Origin: Thinopyrum elongatum
Lineage: Eukaryota; Streptophyta; Magnoliopsida; Poales; Poaceae
DNA: 64,000 nucleotides
NCBI GenBank assembly: GCA_011799875.1
Contig: CM022300.1
Coordinates: 168,719,837-168,783,836 of the forward strand
Reading direction: 5' to 3'
Below are positions 35,246-46,673 of the stretch, in pieces (the stretch's first letter is position 1; each line of letters starts with the position of its first letter). A model generated the notes under the pieces. That model did no database searches and was not told where the DNA came from. It worked only from the letters and a program-made list of their open reading frames with translations. Made by a program: the position numbers and the translations under genes.

Positions 35246-38200
35246 TGTCAGGACCCCGATCCTAAGTCACACCGATCTAGCATGTAACACATCATATCAC
35301 TTTGCAGCCTCACGCATTGTATCCCCATGGGTGCCACCTTACCTGGCCCGGGACCGTTTGCGCCTTTTGGCTCACGTATATGATAGCGTCGCTAGCATCC
35401 ATATGACAGAGTACCCAAGCCGACGTGACTAGTCATAAACCCAAGGTGGCACTAACTTACAGGGACAGGCATACATGACCCAGCAATGCACGTGTCGGTC
35501 ATCAACGTATGAACCCAAGTCATAGAAAGCTACAAGGACTTAAAGGAACAATGCGTGACATTTCCCCGAAGGGGCAGACACAGGAGCAAAGAAGGACACA
35601 TGCCGATCATCCCATGTGTTCCGGAGGAGTAGCAAGCTACCATGGCTCAGTGGAAGCACTAGGAGACATTTCCCGATAAGAGAGGCTACCAAGAATAAAC
35701 AACTACATTGTCGGATCCCACACATACCAAGCATTTCAAAATCATACACACAATATGCTCGATATGTGCAAATACAACATGGCATCACAACAAAACTCTA
35801 TGACTCAAAGTATTTATTCAGAAGGCTCCGAAGAGTCAAACATAGTAAGAATTACAATCATGGGTCACATGACCCAACATACAGAGCATACAGGCAACGG
35901 AAGCATAACATGTCTGAGTACAGACAACTACAAATGGAAAAGGCTGAGAAGCCTGACTATCTACAAGACCCTCCCAAGGTTACAAGATCGTAGTTGAGGT
36001 AACTAGCTAAACGTCGAAGTCCACACGGAACTACTAGTGAGACTGAAGTCTCCTCTGCAAAAACATAAGTTAACAAAACATGAGTACAAATGTACCCAGC
36101 AAGACTTACATCAGAACAAGCTACATATGCATCAGTATCAACAAATGGGGTGGTGGAGTTTAGCTGCAGCAAGCCAGCTTTGACTCAGTGGCTATCCTGT
36201 ACTACGACTGCTGGTAACTCTTTTGAGGTGGCGCACACGAGTCCACATATTCCCCATATCAATACACCACTATGGATCCACTCCCATCTCCCTACGAGAA
36301 GGCCATCCATAGCACTCACGCTTATCTTGCGCATTTTAGAGTATCCACTTTCACTTGTCTATGAACTGCATAAGCAACCAAGTAGTCCATTACTGCGGAT
36401 GCGGCTATTCGAATAGATTGATAACCCTGCAGGGGTGTACTTCTTCACACACGCTTTCACCACTTATCGCCGCTTACACGACATGTACTCGGCAACCTTC
36501 AAGCGGAAGCCCAGCGAGGGTGTCGGCCACGACCTGACTAACTACACAAGTCTCTAGTCCAGGTTTATCGCCTATTCAGGTTCCATCCGCAGGGAGTCCG
36601 GCCGAGGTTTCCACTACGGCCCCGAACGATGTGTGCAGGGTTCCCGAGTCACCAAACGGGCAACTCGGTACACCGGGCCACGTGCCTACCGCATCACAGC
36701 CCACCCCTAGGGTTAGTGCTGCGCACGGCCTCCAGCATACTATGAACACCAGAAACTACTTGCAACTCCTGGACAGAGGATAGGGTAATTAATAAGTTGA
36801 GAGGGTCCATTGGTTTCAGGCCCAACGCGTGGTAGTAGCTGATCTGGAGTCACACACATAGAACTCAGGTCCTAGGGACGGTTCCAATGAAACAACCCAC
36901 CATGTACTCCTACATGGCCTCTCATCGATACCTTTACCAAAACATGTTCACACTTCACTCTCATTACTGACACAACCATTTCACTCCAATCCATCACCCA
37001 GATGAACCAGACCTGACACAACTCTAAGCATAGCAGGCATAGCATGGTAGGAAACACAACATGGCTCAATCAACTACTACACATGCTAGTGGGTTTCATC
37101 TAGTTACTGTTGCAAAGACTGGTCATGCAAAGGATAGGGGTTTAACTACCGCAGCACACAGCAGTTTGAAACGTTGTTGCCTTAATGCAGTAAATGAGAG
37201 CAGGTGCGAGAAGATGGGATTGTATCAAGATGATCAATGGGGGTTGCTTGCCTGGCACTTTCGAAGATAGTATAGCTCTTCATCGGTGTCAACGATCACA
37301 ACGCCGGAACAATGTCCACTAAGAGGGAACAACACCGACAAACAGAGAAGGAACACAATCAATGCAATGCAACAATATGATGCATGATCATGACATGGCA
37401 ATATGCTGTGATTTGAGCTAATGTAGCTAGCAACGATTTAAATGAAGTTGGTTTGAACCAAAGGTTCAAATTAAACCTCCATATGTGATTATTTAAATGC
37501 CAAACATTTGATTTGCCCTATTCAGCAACTATAAGTTGTTCCAACATGCATGAAAATGGCATAAACAGATTCTTTAGATTTTTCTGATAATTCTTCATAT
37601 ATAAATTATTTCATTTGGAGTCATGGTTGATTTTATATGAATTTTTGAAGTTTAAACTAATTTCTGGCATTTCTTAAATTATCTTTAATCCAGATAATGA
37701 TTAACTGCGGCAGCATTGTGTAAGCATGACGTCAGCAGGTCAACAGACTGGGTCCAGGTCAAACCTGACGTACGAGGTCCACACGTCAGTGAAACAGAGG
37801 CTAATTAAGTTTAGAAAATAAACTAAACTAATTTAACAGGGGGCTGGCCCCATATGTCAGTGGTACGGTGGAGGTCAAATCCCAGTCAGTCGGGGTCAAA
37901 CTCGCCGGAGTTGACCCGCGGCTCGTCGCCGATGAAGCCCGAGACGGCGGTGGCGCTCGGGATTTGCCCACAGTCGACCAAATCGACAGTGGTTTGGTCC
38001 TACGCGTAGCTGGGGTTCGTGCGCGACCAGTGGAGCCTTCAGCACACGCCGGGACAGACCCAGACGATAGTGGCGATGATGTAGGCGGTGGCCGGAGTTT
38101 GGGCGCACTCGGGAATGAGGCTACGGTGGCTGTGGCGTTGCGTGCTTGGCTCCCACGGCACCTACGCGGCACGGCGAGCACGTGGGTGAGCTCGGTTGGA

Positions 38201-39151
38201 GGCTACGGTGACCGTGGCCACGGTGGTGAGGAGCTCAGGCGCCGGCGCGATTCGATCATCGTTGAAACGATGGCTACGGCGAGAAGCTGAGCACGGGAGC
38301 AAGGGGAAGAGGCGGAGGAGCTCACAACGAGGCCGGCGGAGGTCTCAGCGGTTCGGGGAAGGTCCGGTGCAGGCGGAACAGCGGAGACGATCTCCAGCTA
38401 TCCGAGGTGGAAGACGATGGTGGGACGGTGTGCTAGATTGCGTGGGAGGGAGAGAGCAGGGGAGGAGATGGGGGCGAGGGAGAGTGAGAGAGAGCCAGGG
38501 GGTCGAGGTGGAGTGCGTAGCATCGCGGGAGGCATCCAGGGCGACGAGGGGGCAGCTAGGCAGGGTGGAGGTGGCGCGCGCGCGGCGAGCGCATGCCCTC
38601 CTGCCTACTGGCAGGAGGTTGGAGACGATGCGGTGGCTGGGCTGGGCCAGTTACAGTGCTGGGTGTCTGGTAAGTGGCCCAGGTAAGCTTCTTCTCTCTC
38701 TCTGTTTCCAAATTAGTTTCTGTTTCCTAATTTATTTTGTCTGTTTTGATTTAGTGAAAGTACTAAACCATTCTAGTAAATTCTGAAAATATTTTTGGAT
38801 GCTAACTGAATAATTCCAGAGCTCCAGCAAAAGTTTCAGAATTATTGGAGCTGTTGAAAATATATATAGCATTTAAAAGCCCCAATTCTAATACTTATGT
38901 TTTAATTCAAAAATCCAGAAATGGCCTAAAAATATATTCATCATTTTTGGCAGAGGTTTCCACCTTAACAAGAAATCATGAACTTTTCTTAGGGACATTT
39001 TGGGTTTATTGAAAAAGATTTTAAATTGAGCCTGGTTGAATTCCATTTGGTGCTAGGGTTTGCACATCCCCATTTCAAATTTAACAAAATTCAAACATGA
39101 TGCATGGATGCAGATGCAACTAATTGCAACAAATTTTCTAGGGCTGTGACA
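35246..39151 (-). repeat. 5' LTR of TE-D
   Basis: 3906 bp, TGTCAGGACC to GTGACA on plus. It is uninterrupted and therefore the empty-site reference for the TE-E insertion. Confidence 0.93.
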
Positions 39152-39156
39152 TCTCC

Positions 39157-39810
39157 CCGCCAAGACTCCACCGCTCCACCGCACAGCGACGCAAGTAAGT
39201 TATCGGTGTGGTGTCGAGCCCCCAAGTCATTAAGTGGCTGTCATTTGGCACGTGGCAGCCATTTGGAAGGGAGATTCCCCCTATATGACACCCGTCCAGA
39301 GGCATGTCATGCAGACAGGTAGAAGATAATGAAACGGCGCGGCAGGCCTGCCGAGCAGCATCCTCAGTGTGACACCTAGCAGTGCAATTAATGCACTTTG
39401 TCCTAACTGCCAAAGTTAGGTATGATAGCACTGTTGGCTATCTAATCAGCTGATAATGACTGTTTTGCCACTATGGTAACCCCTTAGCCTATAAAAGGAG
39501 GGCCATGGCAACCTGAAAAAGAATTCAAAGCCTTGTACACTCATACGCGCGTAGCTGCTCTTCATGAGGCGACCTTGCCTGGCTTGAGCGCTGCGTTTCC
39601 ACTATGGTCCTCCTTTCAATCCACCAAAGCAGGAGTAGGGTTTTACGCTTCTCAGCGGCCCGAACCTAGGTAAAAACCACCAGCGTCATCTCTGCCATGC
39701 TGTTCCATGGCTTTTGCTCTTTGTGCTACGTGATCTCCCCGCACCCTCCCACCCCCCGCTGAACCACAAGGGGCTGATAGCCCCATAGGTGATCGTGTTC
39801 CACCGCGACA
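39157..39810 (+). repeat. 3' LTR of TE-C, right part
   Basis: Resumes at ccgccaagactccaccgc, matching 8655-9291, with a TATAAAAG motif near 39490. It ends GCGACA before ACAAG. The combined length of about 938 bp fits the 922-bp 5' LTR. Confidence 0.9.
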
Positions 39811-40091
39811 ACAAGGAGCGAAGGGTGAAGCGCCGTGGGCCCCAACCGCCTGCGGGCCAGGCTCAACGCATGGCGCATGACGGGGCATGGATGCCTCCAC
39901 TTCCCCATGTCGCCTCGGCAACTACCCCGTCCGATGAATGATTGGCGCACGCCACGGGGCCATCATTGTCCCGAATATGAAGGGACGCCGGTTGGCATCC
40001 ACTTGTTGTTTATAAGAGGGCGAGGGGAGCAGAGGCTCCAGCCCATCTTCGTCTTCTCGCTCCCCCACTCCAAACTGCCGTCTCGACAGCC
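39811..40091 (-). other. TE-B internal sequence right of TE-C, 5' region of the B3 ORF
   Basis: The first 155 bp or so match the same region of TE-F and TE-E (ggtgaagcg, gcctcggcaact, gggccatcattg). After about 39968 the similarity stops and a different sequence, with a TATA box and the B3 ORF, begins. Confidence 0.65.
40011..40018 (+). promoter_or_regulatory. TATA box upstream of the B3 ORF
   Basis: TATAAGAG at 40011-40018, about 80 nt before the ATG at 40092, in sequence not shared with TE-F or TE-E. Confidence 0.5.
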
Positions 40092-40914
40092 ATGGCACCA
40101 GTGAGGAGGTTCTCCGCCGCCGAAAAGGGGAAAGCCCCCCAGGAGGGACCAGGGTCGCCGCCGCCCAAGAGGGGTCATGGCCGTCCCCACAAGTCCACCG
40201 CAACACCGGCGGTGGTTCCCTAGGGGCGCAAGTGCACTCCCATGGGGGTCCGTGTTGCCTCCAGCGGCCGTGGGAAGTGTCCCTCCCGCGGAAGTGGCTG
40301 CAGAAGCCGTGGCGGCCGGGGTCGAGGGGGAAAGCTCAGGGTGGCCACCCGGCCACCCCGTCTGCGATCCCACTCGGCCAATGTGGCCCGAGAGTTCATG
40401 GTGTGGGTGGAGAGGCCAGCGGGCACATGGATCTAGCTCCCGCACTTCTTCGCGGAGGAGTTGCCGGTCGGAGGACCCGCTGGCCGATGGCTGTAGCTCG
40501 ACGGCTGCTGCAACAAGGTCTCGTGGGGCGAGGTCGAGGTTACCCCTGTGGGCTATGTGTTCCTGAATAGCGGGTGGCAGACGTTCGCCCACGCCCACGG
40601 CTTGCAGGGAGGCGTAACCTCCGTTTCAAGTATGACAGGGCAGCGACGCTCTTCGTCAAGGTCTTCGGGGAAGACGGCAGGCGCTTGGTGTGCTGCCAGA
40701 GGGCGATAGTAACCACCTCTCTAACGATGATGGCCATCGCGATGGCGGCGTCCTCGGCGGTGAACTTACCCTTGGCGACGGCGGCGACGTCCTCGGGGGG
40801 AGCTCGAGCAATGACGACTACGACGAGCCGCCATGTCGCCCTACCCGGACAAAGGAGGACAGCGAGCCACCATCCCACCCTGCCTCCGTTAAGGAGGAAG
40901 AGAACTCCGACTGA
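40092..40914 (+). pseudogene. B3 DNA-binding-domain protein carried antisense by TE-B
   Basis: ATG at 40092 (MAPVRRFSAAEKGKAP), a basic glycine/arginine-rich region, then a segment (about 40390-40680) with the layout of plant B3 domains: VERPAGTWI, LPHFFAEELPVGG, NKVSWGEVEVTP, NSGWQTFAHAHGLQGGV, and, after a one-base frameshift near 40610, LRFKYDRAATLFVKVFGEDG. B3 proteins bind DNA through a seven-stranded barrel; the W-x-V and GW-F-AH-L...F-Y...V-VF pattern is the basis of the call. An acidic tail follows (DDGHRDGG, NDDYDEPPC) to TGA 40912-40914. Stops at 40221, 40434 and 40494 are all TAG where CAG fits. It lies opposite to gag-pol and occupies the slot that holds the coiled-coil gene in TE-E and TE-F. 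It is probably a captured host coding sequence, now dead in this copy. Confidence 0.6.
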
Positions 40915-42094
40915 CCGTGGGCGGCACCGAAGCCGGGCTTCAGGAACAGCGGCCCTCGGGAGGTCGCTCCTTTTGTTTTTTTTTCCTGCATCAAGAGTCA
41001 TGAAGAGCCCCGCGGGGGCGTGTAATGAACTACGGCGCTTGCACCTTTGTATCAGTGTTTCCCGCTCGTATCCTAGCATTTATATTGTTACTACTTGAAA
41101 GGTTCATGCCTGGCATGATTGGGATAACTTAGCTTGGTGCGATCGTGGTTCTTGGCGCGTTCCTGCGTCATGGGGGCGCACCCCTCCGGGGCTTTTGACC
41201 CTATGTACACCCCTTGTTCCAACAATGATCTTGCTGGAGTGCCAGGGCAGCCGAGAGAGCTTGCCGGGGAGGTTCCTCCTCACGGACCAGACGGCTCCGG
41301 AGTCTCGATGGGCTCGCGGCTCGCGAGGCTCCCGGGGGACTCGCGAGGGTTCAGGGCCTCCAGAGACGCCTCTGCCAGGCATCAGACCTCGCGGAGATGT
41401 AAAAAGCCCTTGACGTAGGACTCCTTAATGATGAGCTGGACCGTGGCCGCTTTTTCTTCAGCCACTCCTCCTTGGTCGTCACTAGCATGCCGGGTCGCGA
41501 TGCCCGGCAAGGCCAGGAGAAGAGCGCTACTGAGGCCAGGGGCCGAAGGCAATATGTGCAACTTGGCTCGCACGAGAGCATCACGCGAGGATTCGGACGC
41601 CAAAGTTTTGGTGAGGTGTGCGCATGGGCGGACCCGTGGGAGTAATGGCCTGGGCCCTCATGCCGCTTGGGATGGCTCGAGCGTACACACCCTGCCCAGC
41701 CCCTGCTCGCGGGATGCGCGGGAGGGAGCAACAGGCAGTTGCCACTCCGCTTAACAATGAGATTAAAGAAAGAAAACGCTGCAAGGAGAAAAATCCCCAC
41801 ACTTTTTCGAATAAAGATGCGAAAACATCAAACTTCACTCCAAGAAGTGGCAAATCTGGTTACAAAAGCGAGCGAAAGAGAAAGCCGCATCCAGCGCCTA
41901 TACTAGTCTTCCCACCAGTGCGAAGTATGGGGCCTCCACTTGGCGTGGGCATAGTCGCTGTTCGACCATGTCGTCCGCCAGCGCGGAGCATGGGGCTTCC
42001 ACTTGGGCGTGGGTGGGAGCTCCCAATGGCCGTGGGGCGGCGCACCGTGAGACTCCGGGGTGTGTACAGCCCCACTCATTATTACGTGAGAGTG
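40915..42094 (-). other. TE-B 3' non-coding region
   Basis: No coding motif. From about 41476 (tcgtcact, then cgggtcgcgatg) to the pol end it aligns with TE-F from about 55130. The part before that does not match TE-F. Confidence 0.6.
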
Positions 42095-43375
42095 TCACGG
42101 GTAGAACTTGCATAGATGCTGGATGTTCCAAGCATTCTGGATGGGGACCCCATCCTCCGTCTCCAGGCGTGCCGCGTCGGGACTGGAGAGACGGGCCACC
42201 CTGAATGGGCCCTCCCATGTGGGTGAGAGTTGTGGAGGCCCTCCCTGGAGAGGACCCGTCTCAGGATGAGGTCTCTGACTTCGAGGTTCCGGGGGCGGAT
42301 ATTGTGGCAATGGTAGTGCAGCAGCTCCTGCTAGTACCTCGCGGCGCAGAGAGAGGCTTGGCGATGGGCCTCCTCTCCGAGCACGAGATCAGTTCCCCGT
42401 GAAGCATCCTGACGCGCCTCATCGAATGCCAAGACTCGTGGGGAGCGATGCTTGACATCGTGCGGGAGGACCACCTCAGCCCCATAGACGAGGAAGAACA
42501 GGGTCTCGCCGGTGGGCTTAGTCGCAGTGGTGCGGACGGACCACAACATAGGCTGAAGCTCACCGAGCCAACCCCTACCACAGGCCTCAACCTTCTTCTT
42601 GAAGCTCCTTGTCTTGAGGCCCCTCAGGACCTCCATGTTGGCGCGCTCAGCCTTGCTGTTGCTATGCGGGTGCGCCACCGAAGCGTAGCATATCTGCGTT
42701 CCAAGGTTAGCACAATATGTCCTGAAGAGGTTGCTAGTGAACTGGGAGCCAAACACTGTCGGTAATGATACGATTGGGGACACTAAACTGCTCACGAGGC
42801 CCTTGATGAACTTGATGGCCGAGCCGGTGGGTATGATGCGCACGGGCTCCACCTCCGCCCACTTGGTGAACTTGTCGACGGCGACGTAGAGGTAGCGGTA
42901 ACCGCCGGCCGCCCGAGGGAATGGGCCCAGTATATCCAGCCCCCAGACCGCGAAGGGCCACGAGAGTGGGATGGTCTGGAGACCTTGCACGGGCTGTTGA
43001 ATCTGCTTGGCATGGAACTGGAAGGCCTCGCCGGATCGGACTAGCTCGATGGCGTCGTGGAGTGCCGTAGGCCAGTAGAACCCACTACAGAACACCTTTC
43101 CCACAAGGGTGCACGACGAGGAGTGGTGTCCGCAATCTCCACCGTGGATGTCGCCCAACAGCTTGTGCCCCTGCTCCTCGGATATGCACCACAGCGAGAC
43201 ATCATTGGTGCATCTGCGGTACAGCTCGCCGTCCTGCAAGGAATAAACTGTGGCCTGGCGAGCCACGCGTTCTGCGTCCTCCTCCTTCTCTGTTAAGGCG
43301 CCGTGGAGTAAGTACACCTTCAGCTACTCGGTCCAGCCGCCTGCCTGAGGTTCTAGTGCCAGGAGAAGGCGGGCT
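42095..43375 (-). pseudogene. TE-B integrase, broken
   Basis: The zinc finger keeps its histidines (GGDCGHHSSS), but the cysteine pair is altered (SGEAFQFH). The core has the first Asp (WGLDILGPFPRA), the second is lost in a frame-disturbed stretch (IVSLPTVFGSQF where TDNGSQF is expected), and the Glu is present (SNSKAERAN). It continues through ELQPMLWSVRTTATKPTGE and FLVYGAEVVLP. A frameshift near 42330 separates the C-terminus, which ends WNIQHLCKFYP before TGA (42095-42097). Confidence 0.85.
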
Positions 43376-45420
43376 CATGAGGTCGGGCCGCAGGCTGGGG
43401 CGCCCGAGGCCGGGGCCGGTGGTGGCTCTTCCCGGAGCAGTGTCGGGCCTGTAGCCGGGGGCACAATCGATGGCTTGAAGAGCCTCTCCTCAAAGACGCC
43501 AGGTTTCTGAGGCACGTGGCGAGATGCCCTCTTGGCGATGTTGTCTGCTTCCTTGTTCACGCCGCGGGGGACGTGCTATAGTTCCAAGCCTAAGAAATGC
43601 TTTTCAATTTTACGTACCTCTTCCAGGTATGCCTCCATGAGCTCGTCCTTCGGTTTGTACTCCTTGTTGGAAAAGTTGACGAGGAGCTGGGAATCGCACT
43701 TGATATTGAGGCGCTTGACCCCCAGAGTGGCCGCGGCCCTAAGGCCGGTGATCAAGCCCCCGTATTCCATGATGTTGTTAGAGGCCTTCTCGCCATGCTT
43801 GAAGAAAAGCTGCACGGCATAGTAGAGCTTGTCCTTGGTCAGTGAGATTAGTACGACTCCAGTTCCCGCGCCCTGCCGCGCAAAGGCACCGTCGAAGTGC
43901 ATGACCCAGCCATCGGGCACCTCGTCGCTAGGCGCGAGGGACTGGCCCTCACCCAGCCCCCGGTCGGGAGCGTCCGTCCACTCCGCCATGAAATCGGCGA
44001 GGGCCGCACCCTTGATGACACTGGTCATGCTGAACTCCAGCTGGAAGGCTTGCAGCTCAATGTTCCACTCTGCAACCCTCCCAGCAGCGTTGGGGCTGCG
44101 CAACACATTTTCCAGTGGGTATGTAGAGACAACCTTGATGGGGTGGCCCTAGAAATAATGGCGCAGCTTCCTTGAGGTGACAAGGAGCACGAGCAGGAGC
44201 TTCTGCTGCATAGGGTAGCGCGCGCATCCCGCAACATGGTGTTGACGAAGTACACCGGGTGCTCGACGAGGGGCGAGGTGTCGACGGCGCCCTTCTTCGT
44301 GTGGGACACGAGGGGCTCGGGATCCCCATTGGTTGGTGAACTGACGAGGGTCTCACGGGCGCTGTCCTGAGGTGGCGAACATTGCGCGACCCCTCGTGGG
44401 TCGCCTCGCCTCAAGCCTACGCTGGGGTGCTCCTCCCGGACCGCCACGAGCGCTGCGCTGGCCGAGTAGGGGGTGGCCGCCAAGTAGAGCACCAGGGGCT
44501 CGTGAGGACGAGGCGCCACCATAACAGGTGAGCTCGTGAGGTCTCTCTTGAGGTCCTCGAAGGCCACTTCAGCTTCCGGAGTCCACTCGAAAGGGCCCTT
44601 CCTCTTCATCAGCTTGAAGAAAGGGAGGGTGTGCTCACCGAGCTTGGAGATGAAGCAACCCATGGAGGTCACACAGCCCGCGAGCTTTTGCATCTCTTTG
44701 AGGGTCTGAGGCGGGCGCATCTTTTCAATTGCCTTGTTCTTTTCAGGGTTAGCCTCGATCCCTCGATGTGACACAAGGAAGCCCAGCAGGTTGCCGGACG
44801 GGACCCCGAACACGCACTTTTCTGGGTTGAGCCTCAGGTTCACTTGGTGCATGTTAGCAAATGTCTCCTCCAGGTCTCCAATTAGGGTCCTTACTTCTCG
44901 TGACTTGACCACAATGTCGTCTACATACGCCTTCGCATTTTTGCCCAACTGCGGTCCCAGCGCGATGCGCATCAACCGTTGGAAGGTTGCTCCGGCGTTC
45001 CGCAGCCCGAAAGGCATGCAGGTGTAGCAGTACACGCCGCATGGGGAAATGAAGGCCGTCTTCTCGACGTCCTCTGTCGCCATCTTGATTTGGTGATAAC
45101 TCGGCGGTAGAGTCCACGATCCGGTCAATGCGCGGGAGAGGGAAGGGGTCCTGAGGGCAAGCCTTGTTGAGGCTCATGAAGTCGACGCACATGCACTCCT
45201 TCCCCCTTTTTTGGGGACAACCATAGGGCTGGCCAGCCAATCCGGGTGCCGTACCTCTCGAATAACACCGGCTTCTTGCAACTTGCGGACCTCTTGAACG
45301 ACGAACGCTTGCTTCTCCTGTGCTTGACGTCACACTTTCTGCTTCACCGGGAGCGCACTGGGGAATACCGCCAAGTGGTGCTCGATTACCTCTGTCGGGA
45401 CAACAACCAAGTCGGACGCT
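43376..45420 (-). pseudogene. TE-B reverse transcriptase and RNase H, broken
   Basis: The frame reads WLASPMVVPKKGGKECMCV, LNKACPQDPFPLPRIDRIVD, CMPFGLRNAGATFQRLM, the YVDD box (KAYVDDIVVKS) and NLRLNPEKCVFGVPSG. A deletion of about 36 bp relative to TE-F at about 45105 removes the FLDAxSGYHQI motif with the first catalytic Asp. A second frame change near 44240 precedes RNase H (VMHFDGAFARQG, NNIMEYGGLITGL, KCDSQLL), whose catalytic residues are present. LGLEL-TAG-HVPRG at about 43577 has the same stop as TE-F. Confidence 0.88.
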
Positions 45421-46087
45421 TCCCACGCAAATACGTCATTGTTTTCCCAGAGGAAGCCAATCAGCGCCTCCTCTTATTCTGGGGGAAGGCCGGTGCCTAT
45501 GGTGAAGGTGGGGCCCAAGCCCTCGCTGTCGACAGGCACCTCCTTCGTCTCGGCTCGGTCCTGAGAGAGCAACTATTTTTTCTTCACGGGCGCAGCCTCC
45601 AGATCCTCTGGGGTGCCCCGAGCGTCTGGGCATGAAGCTGCCGCGGCCTTGTAGACAAGCTTGAGGGCCCGGACCGCATCCTTTGTGTCTCCGGCCATCA
45701 TGATGACACCGCTGTTGCCTGGCATATTTATGACGTTTTAACCCGGATGGGTCACTGCCATGAATTTGGCGAGGGCCGGATACCCCAGGATGGCATTGTA
45801 CGGGAGGCCGATGCGGGTCACGTCGAAGTCGATCAGCTCGGTGCGGTAATTGTTGCGCTTGCCGAAGGTGACGGGGAGGCGCACCTGCCCCAAGTGGGTG
45901 CGGAGACTTTGGTCACCCCCGAGAAGGGCTTGGTGGGCGCGAGCTGGTCGTAAGGCACCTGGAGCATGTTGAAGGCTTCCATGGAGAGGACGTTGAGGCC
46001 GGCGCCGCCATCGATGAGTGTCTTCGTGACTGCAACATTGCTGATGGTGAGTGTGCATAGCATGGGGAGCTCACCAGTAGTGACCAC
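45421..46087 (-). pseudogene. TE-B aspartic protease, frameshifted
   Basis: The active loop TKTLIDGGAGLNVLS is intact near 46010. A frameshift near 45900 follows (GVTKVS versus QVRLPVTFGKRNNYRTEL). The rest reads YNAILGYPALAKFMAVTHPG, then VKKK-TAG-LLSQDR near 45575, where TE-F and TE-H have CAG. Confidence 0.82.
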
Positions 46088-46597
46088 AGTCTTGGGATGA
46101 TCCCTGAAGTCGAAGGTGATGTCGGCATCAGGCCTTGTGTGGCCCCGCGAAGCCTCAGGCTGCGGCCGAGTAGTGCTTCCCTGGCGGAAAAACCGCTTGA
46201 TGTGGCGGCCAGAGGCAGGCGCCTGCGACCCGCCGATGATGCAAGCGACCGCATGGGGCGCCGGTGGCGTGAAGCGTGTGATGAACTGACCACGGAGCTC
46301 CTCCTAACAGGAGATCGAGGCGTCCGGGAGGCCGCGGAGCCAAGATCGATGGGCCTCCGTGAGGGCCAGGGGGAGCCAGTTCGCCATGGCCATGTCGTCG
46401 CCACCCACCGCTTGGATGGCCTGTACGTATAGCTAGAGGAACTCCTCGGGCTCCGCAGCATCGTCGTATCGCGGGGGCAATGCTGGCCTGAACCTGACTG
46501 GCCACCGCACCCGGCGTAGGCAGGGGGTGAAGGCCGGGCAGCCCGTGGCGCTCCCATAGGCTTCGGGCAGCCAAGCCTGTGAGATGGCGTCCGCCAT
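46088..46597 (-). pseudogene. gag: TE-B gag, internally deleted
   Basis: ATG at 46597 (MADAISQAWLPEAYG). The core is recognisable (CPAFTPCLRRVRWPVRFRP, PPRYDDAAEPEEFL-TAG-LYVQ, MANWLPLALTEAHRSWLRGL, LRGQFITRF), then it passes directly into PHAVACIIGGSQAPASGRH and the protease. The gag segment with the zinc knuckle, present in TE-E, is missing. TE-F has the same junction. Confidence 0.8.
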
Positions 46598-46653
46598 GGG
46601 AACAACGAAGCGAGGGCGGAGCATGGTCGGTGAAGAGGCGAAGCTTCGACACG

Positions 46654-46673
46654 CCCCTACTTGGCACGCCAAA
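46654..46673 (-). other. TE-B primer-binding region
   Basis: TTTGGCGTGCCAAGTAGGGG on the minus strand, next to the 5' LTR. Confidence 0.6.

Larger units (their letters stand above)
18156..39151 (-). mobile_element. TE-D: non-coding large retrotransposon derivative (LARD-like), split by TE-E
   Basis: Two 3.9-kb LTRs flank a 3.45-kb internal domain with no gag or pol motif in any frame. Orientation is minus: the LTR begins TGTCACAGCCC (39151) and ends CCTGACA (35246). A primer-binding site complementary to initiator tRNA-Met follows it, and a purine-rich tract (AGTGGGGGTGAG) precedes the 3' LTR at 31796. Without TE-E it is about 11.3 kb. Long LTRs with a non-coding core of about 3.5 kb match the LARD class described from barley (Sukkula type). 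That assignment rests on architecture only. Such elements depend on proteins from other retrotransposons. Confidence 0.82.
8370..39810 (+). mobile_element. TE-C: Gypsy LTR retrotransposon of a second family, split by TE-D
   Basis: LTRs beginning TGTCAGTGCACC and TGTCGGTGCAAC lie at 8370-9291 and at 17872-18155 plus 39157-39810. The plus-strand internal region carries gag (9379), protease, reverse transcriptase, RNase H and integrase (to 15765), in Gypsy order with integrase last. A 2.1-kb non-coding 3' part has an antisense ORF. Without TE-D the element is about 10.4 kb. It is dead: at least ten premature stops, several frameshifts, a lost RNase H aspartate and a broken integrase zinc finger. 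Confidence 0.92.

Noticed and set aside
40174..40570. Alternative frames across the B3 ORF on both strands, some longer without stops
   Set aside because: Only the frame from ATG 40092 has the TATA spacing and the B3 motif order. The others are arginine/serine-rich shadows.
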